A stretch of DNA of 64,000 bases from Microbacterium karelineae (GTDB lineage Bacteria; Actinomycetota; Actinomycetes; Actinomycetales; Microbacteriaceae). The DNA lies in contig NZ_WFIX01000191.1 in NCBI RefSeq assembly GCF_009745985.1, positions 248,001 through 312,000 on the forward strand, read 5' to 3'. Shown here in pieces: positions 62,269 to 64,000 of this stretch. The notes below the pieces were generated by a model. The model did not search any database and had not been told where the DNA came from. It saw only the letters and a program-made list of their open reading frames with translations. Numbering within the stretch: the first letter of the stretch is position 1; every line of letters starts with the position of its first letter. The position numbers and the translations under genes were made by a program.

Positions 62269-62742
62269 ATGGCGACTCCCGAATTCATCCTGCGCCTGCG
62301 CGAGAAGGTCGGCCACGAGCTGCTCTGGCTCATCGGCGTGACGGCAGTCGTCGTGAGAGGCGACGAGGTGCTCCTCGTACAGCGCGCCGACAACGGCATG
62401 GTCACGCCCGTCACGGGCATCGTGGATCCGGGCGAGGATCCCGCTGTCGCCGCCGTGCGCGAGGTGGCAGAGGAGGCGGGGATCGAGGCGCGTGCCGACG
62501 CGCTCGTCTGGGTGCGGGCGCTCCCGCCCATGACGTACGCGAACGGCGACCGCGCGCAGTACCTGGACATCGTCGTGCGGTGCGCGACCGAAGGAGGGGA
62601 TCCGCATCCCGCCGACGGCGAGAACACGCGCGCCTGGTGGTGCCCGATCGGCGCGCTCGACGACGCGGGCCTGAACGACGACATGCGCGAGCGGATCCAC
62701 GAGGCGCTCGCGCACGAGGGGACGGCGAGGTTCGAGCGGTGA
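62269..62742 (+). CDS. NUDIX hydrolase
   Basis: A 157-residue nucleoside-diphosphate-linked-moiety hydrolase. The NUDIX box is GIVDPGEDPAVAAVREVAEE followed by AGI (about 47-69), with all catalytic Glu residues. The N-terminal VTAVVVRGDEVLLVQRADNG and the later DIVVRCATEGGDPHPADGEN resemble ADP-ribose pyrophosphatase-like members, but the substrate cannot be fixed. Its stop overlaps the GTG of a second NUDIX gene by four bases. Confidence 0.92.
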   Translation: MATPEFILRLREKVGHELLWLIGVTAVVVRGDEVLLVQRADNGMVTPVTGIVDPGEDPAVAAVREVAEEAGIEARADALVWVRALPPMTYANGDRAQYLDIVVRCATEGGDPHPADGENTRAWWCPIGALDDAGLNDDMRERIHEALAHEGTARFER

Positions 62743-63158
62743 TCGACCACGAGGCGAAGCGGATCCATGTGAGCGCCGTCGTGCTGCGCCACCCGGACAC
62801 GGGCGAGCTGCTCACAGTGCGCAAGCGCGGGACGACGATGTTCATGCAGCCGGGCGGGAAGCCGGATCCGGGCGAGAGCGCCGTCGACGCCGCCGTGCGG
62901 GAGGTCCGTGAGGAGCTCGGCGTCGTGCTGGATCCTCTCGAGTTGCGTCTCCTCGGCGTGTTCGAGGCGCCGGCCGCGAACGAGGGCGGCTACGCCGTGC
63001 GCGCCACGGTGTTCACCCACCCGCCCGTCGAGGTGACGGTTCCTGCGGCCGAGATCGAGGAGATCCGCTGGGTCGACGAGCGGGGACCGCTCGGCGCGGA
63101 CCTCGCGCCGCTCATGACGGCGCGGATCGTCCCGGCGCTGCGGGCCGCCGGGGCGTGA
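62739..63158 (+). CDS. NUDIX hydrolase
   Basis: A 139-residue NUDIX protein. The box is GGKPDPGESAVDAAVREVRE followed by ELGV (about 40-62), preceded by VRKRGTTMFMQPGG. The family is distinct from the preceding gene despite the tandem arrangement, so this is not a recent duplication. GTG 62739 overlaps the previous stop, so translation is coupled. The third palindromic repeat starts seven bases after the stop. The substrate is unknown. Confidence 0.92.
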   Translation: MIDHEAKRIHVSAVVLRHPDTGELLTVRKRGTTMFMQPGGKPDPGESAVDAAVREVREELGVVLDPLELRLLGVFEAPAANEGGYAVRATVFTHPPVEVTVPAAEIEEIRWVDERGPLGADLAPLMTARIVPALRAAGA

Positions 63159-63164
63159 GCAACG

Positions 63165-63234
63165 CCAACCCTTCATTTCTGGCACTAACCTTCGCGGATT
63201 CCCGAACGGAGATGTGCCAGAAATGAAGGGTTGG
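63165..63234. repeat. palindromic repeat, copy 3
   Basis: Arms CCAACCCTTCATTTCTGGCA (from 63165) and TGCCAGAAATGAAGGGTTGG (to 63234) are perfect complements; the spacer differs from copies 1 and 2. It lies between the convergent NUDIX and gcvP stops. Confidence 0.85.
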
Positions 63235-63242
63235 GGGCGGAC

Positions 63243-64000
63243 CTACGCGAACGTCTCCGGGGGCGGGCAGGCGCACACGAGGTTGCGGTCGCCGTAGGCC
63301 TGGTCGATGCGGCGCACCGGCGGCCAGTACTTGCCGGCCGCGCCCGCCGGGAACACCGCCTCCTCGCGCGTGTACGGGTGCGCCCACTCCGGGACCGCGA
63401 TCGACTCGGCCGTGTGGGGAGCGTTCACGAGCGGGTTGTCGTCCGCCGGCCACTCCCCCGACGCCACGCGCCGGGCCTCGGCTGCGATCCGGATCATCGC
63501 ATCGCAGAACCGGTCGAGCTCCGCGCGATCCTCCGACTCGGTCGGCTCGACCATGAGCGTGCCCGCGACGGGGAACGACATCGTCGGCGAATGGAAGCCG
63601 TAGTCGACGAGGCGCTTGGCGACGTCGTCCACGGTGATGCCCGTCTCGGCACGCAGGGGCCGCAGGTCGACGATGCACTCGTGCGCGACGCGCCCGTTCT
63701 CTCCGGCGTAGAGGATCGGGAACGCCTCCGCGAGCCGCCCCGCCACGTAGTTCGCGTTCAGCACGGCCGCGTCGGTCGACGCCGTGAGCCCCTCGAGCCC
63801 GAGCATGCGGATGTACGCCCACGTGATCGGGAGGATGCTCGGGGATCCGTACGGCGCCGCCGAGACGGGACCGATCCCCTCGCGCGCCACCTGCGCGTCG
63901 TCGTGCGACGGCAGGTACGGCGCGAGGTGCGCCTTCGCCGCGACGGGTCCGACGCCCGGCCCGCCGCCGCCGTGGGGGATCGAGAACGTCTTGTGCAGGT
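63243..64000 (-). CDS. gcvP: glycine dehydrogenase (P-protein), C-terminal part
   Basis: PLP-dependent decarboxylase of the glycine cleavage system. About 252 C-terminal residues are visible and the gene continues beyond the window. The glycine-rich [20 protein letters not shown], with the PLP lysine, stands at the very edge, followed by [32 protein letters not shown] and the usual C-terminus [13 protein letters not shown]. No frame disruption is seen in this part. It is convergent with the NUDIX pair. Confidence 0.95.
   Translation of the reverse strand, partial: LHKTFSIPHGGGGPGVGPVAAKAHLAPYLPSHDDAQVAREGIGPVSAAPYGSPSILPITWAYIRMLGLEGLTASTDAAVLNANYVAGRLAEAFPILYAGENGRVAHECIVDLRPLRAETGITVDDVAKRLVDYGFHSPTMSFPVAGTLMVEPTESEDRAELDRFCDAMIRIAAEARRVASGEWPADDNPLVNAPHTAESIAVPEWAHPYTREEAVFPAGAAGKYWPPVRRIDQAYGDRNLVCACPPPETFA

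Noticed and set aside
59991-63234. CRISPR-like array
   Set aside because: The three repeats are 1-2 kb apart with genes between them, and no cas genes are present.

Overview
The window is high-GC actinobacterial chromosome, most likely from Microbacteriaceae (Microbacterium or a close relative). The support is conserved gene order rather than any single marker: UPF0182 / PDZ-S16 protease / zincin / uvrD2 / nudC / adnB / adnA / DUF3107 / ferritin-like / DEAD helicase, and MgtE-N-CBS / DUF1003 / mrp / tatB / O-methyltransferase / DUF3117 / dapE / dapD / dapC / fdxA. I know both orders from other actinobacteria, including mycobacteria. Many genes start with no leader: a TAnnnT -10 hexamer sits 6-7 nt before the start codon, and I used this to choose several starts.

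Layout. 1-4727: core genes (partial teichoic-acid-type glycerophosphotransferase, HtrA-like protease, aminotransferase, nitrilase-family amidase). 4835-4911: initiator tRNA-Met. 4868-15823: an accessory island that begins inside the tRNA. It carries a putative phage-type repressor whose last 14 codons are antisense to the tRNA, a divergent tyrosine integrase, a serine resolvase, a lipoprotein, an HTH protein with twin operators, a LacI regulator, small membrane proteins, an nrdH-like redoxin behind a strongly structured leader, several unknowns, a Fic protein and a lone PASTA protein. I found no phage structural genes and no second attachment repeat. 15907-35839: the conserved block from UPF0182 through DNA repair (uvrD2, nudC, adnBA) to a DEAD-box helicase. 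35884-44349: PHP phosphoesterase, EEP-family protein, aminopeptidase P, stress protein, CBS/DUF1003 pair, mrp, tatB, methyltransferase, DUF3117. 44447-50716: PIG-V-like mannosyltransferase and the lysine/diaminopimelate genes dapE, dapD, dapC with gltA and a 7Fe ferredoxin. 50765-53709: typA and two membrane proteins. 53781-59025: a dipeptide/oligopeptide ABC importer operon. 59243-63158: CPBP protease, AbiEi-type antitoxin protein, two GNATs and two NUDIX hydrolases, with three copies of a palindromic repeat. 63243-64000: the C-terminal part of gcvP.

The most unusual items are: (1) the substrate-binding lipoprotein of the peptide importer is circularly permuted, with the usual C-terminal third placed directly after the lipoprotein signal; (2) the repressor/integrase/tRNA arrangement, which resembles integration-dependent immunity switches of actinobacteriophages; (3) a multibranched RNA-like structure closed by a 17-bp stem in front of the nrdH-like gene; and (4) a symmetric pair of overlapping divergent promoters with twin palindromic operators.
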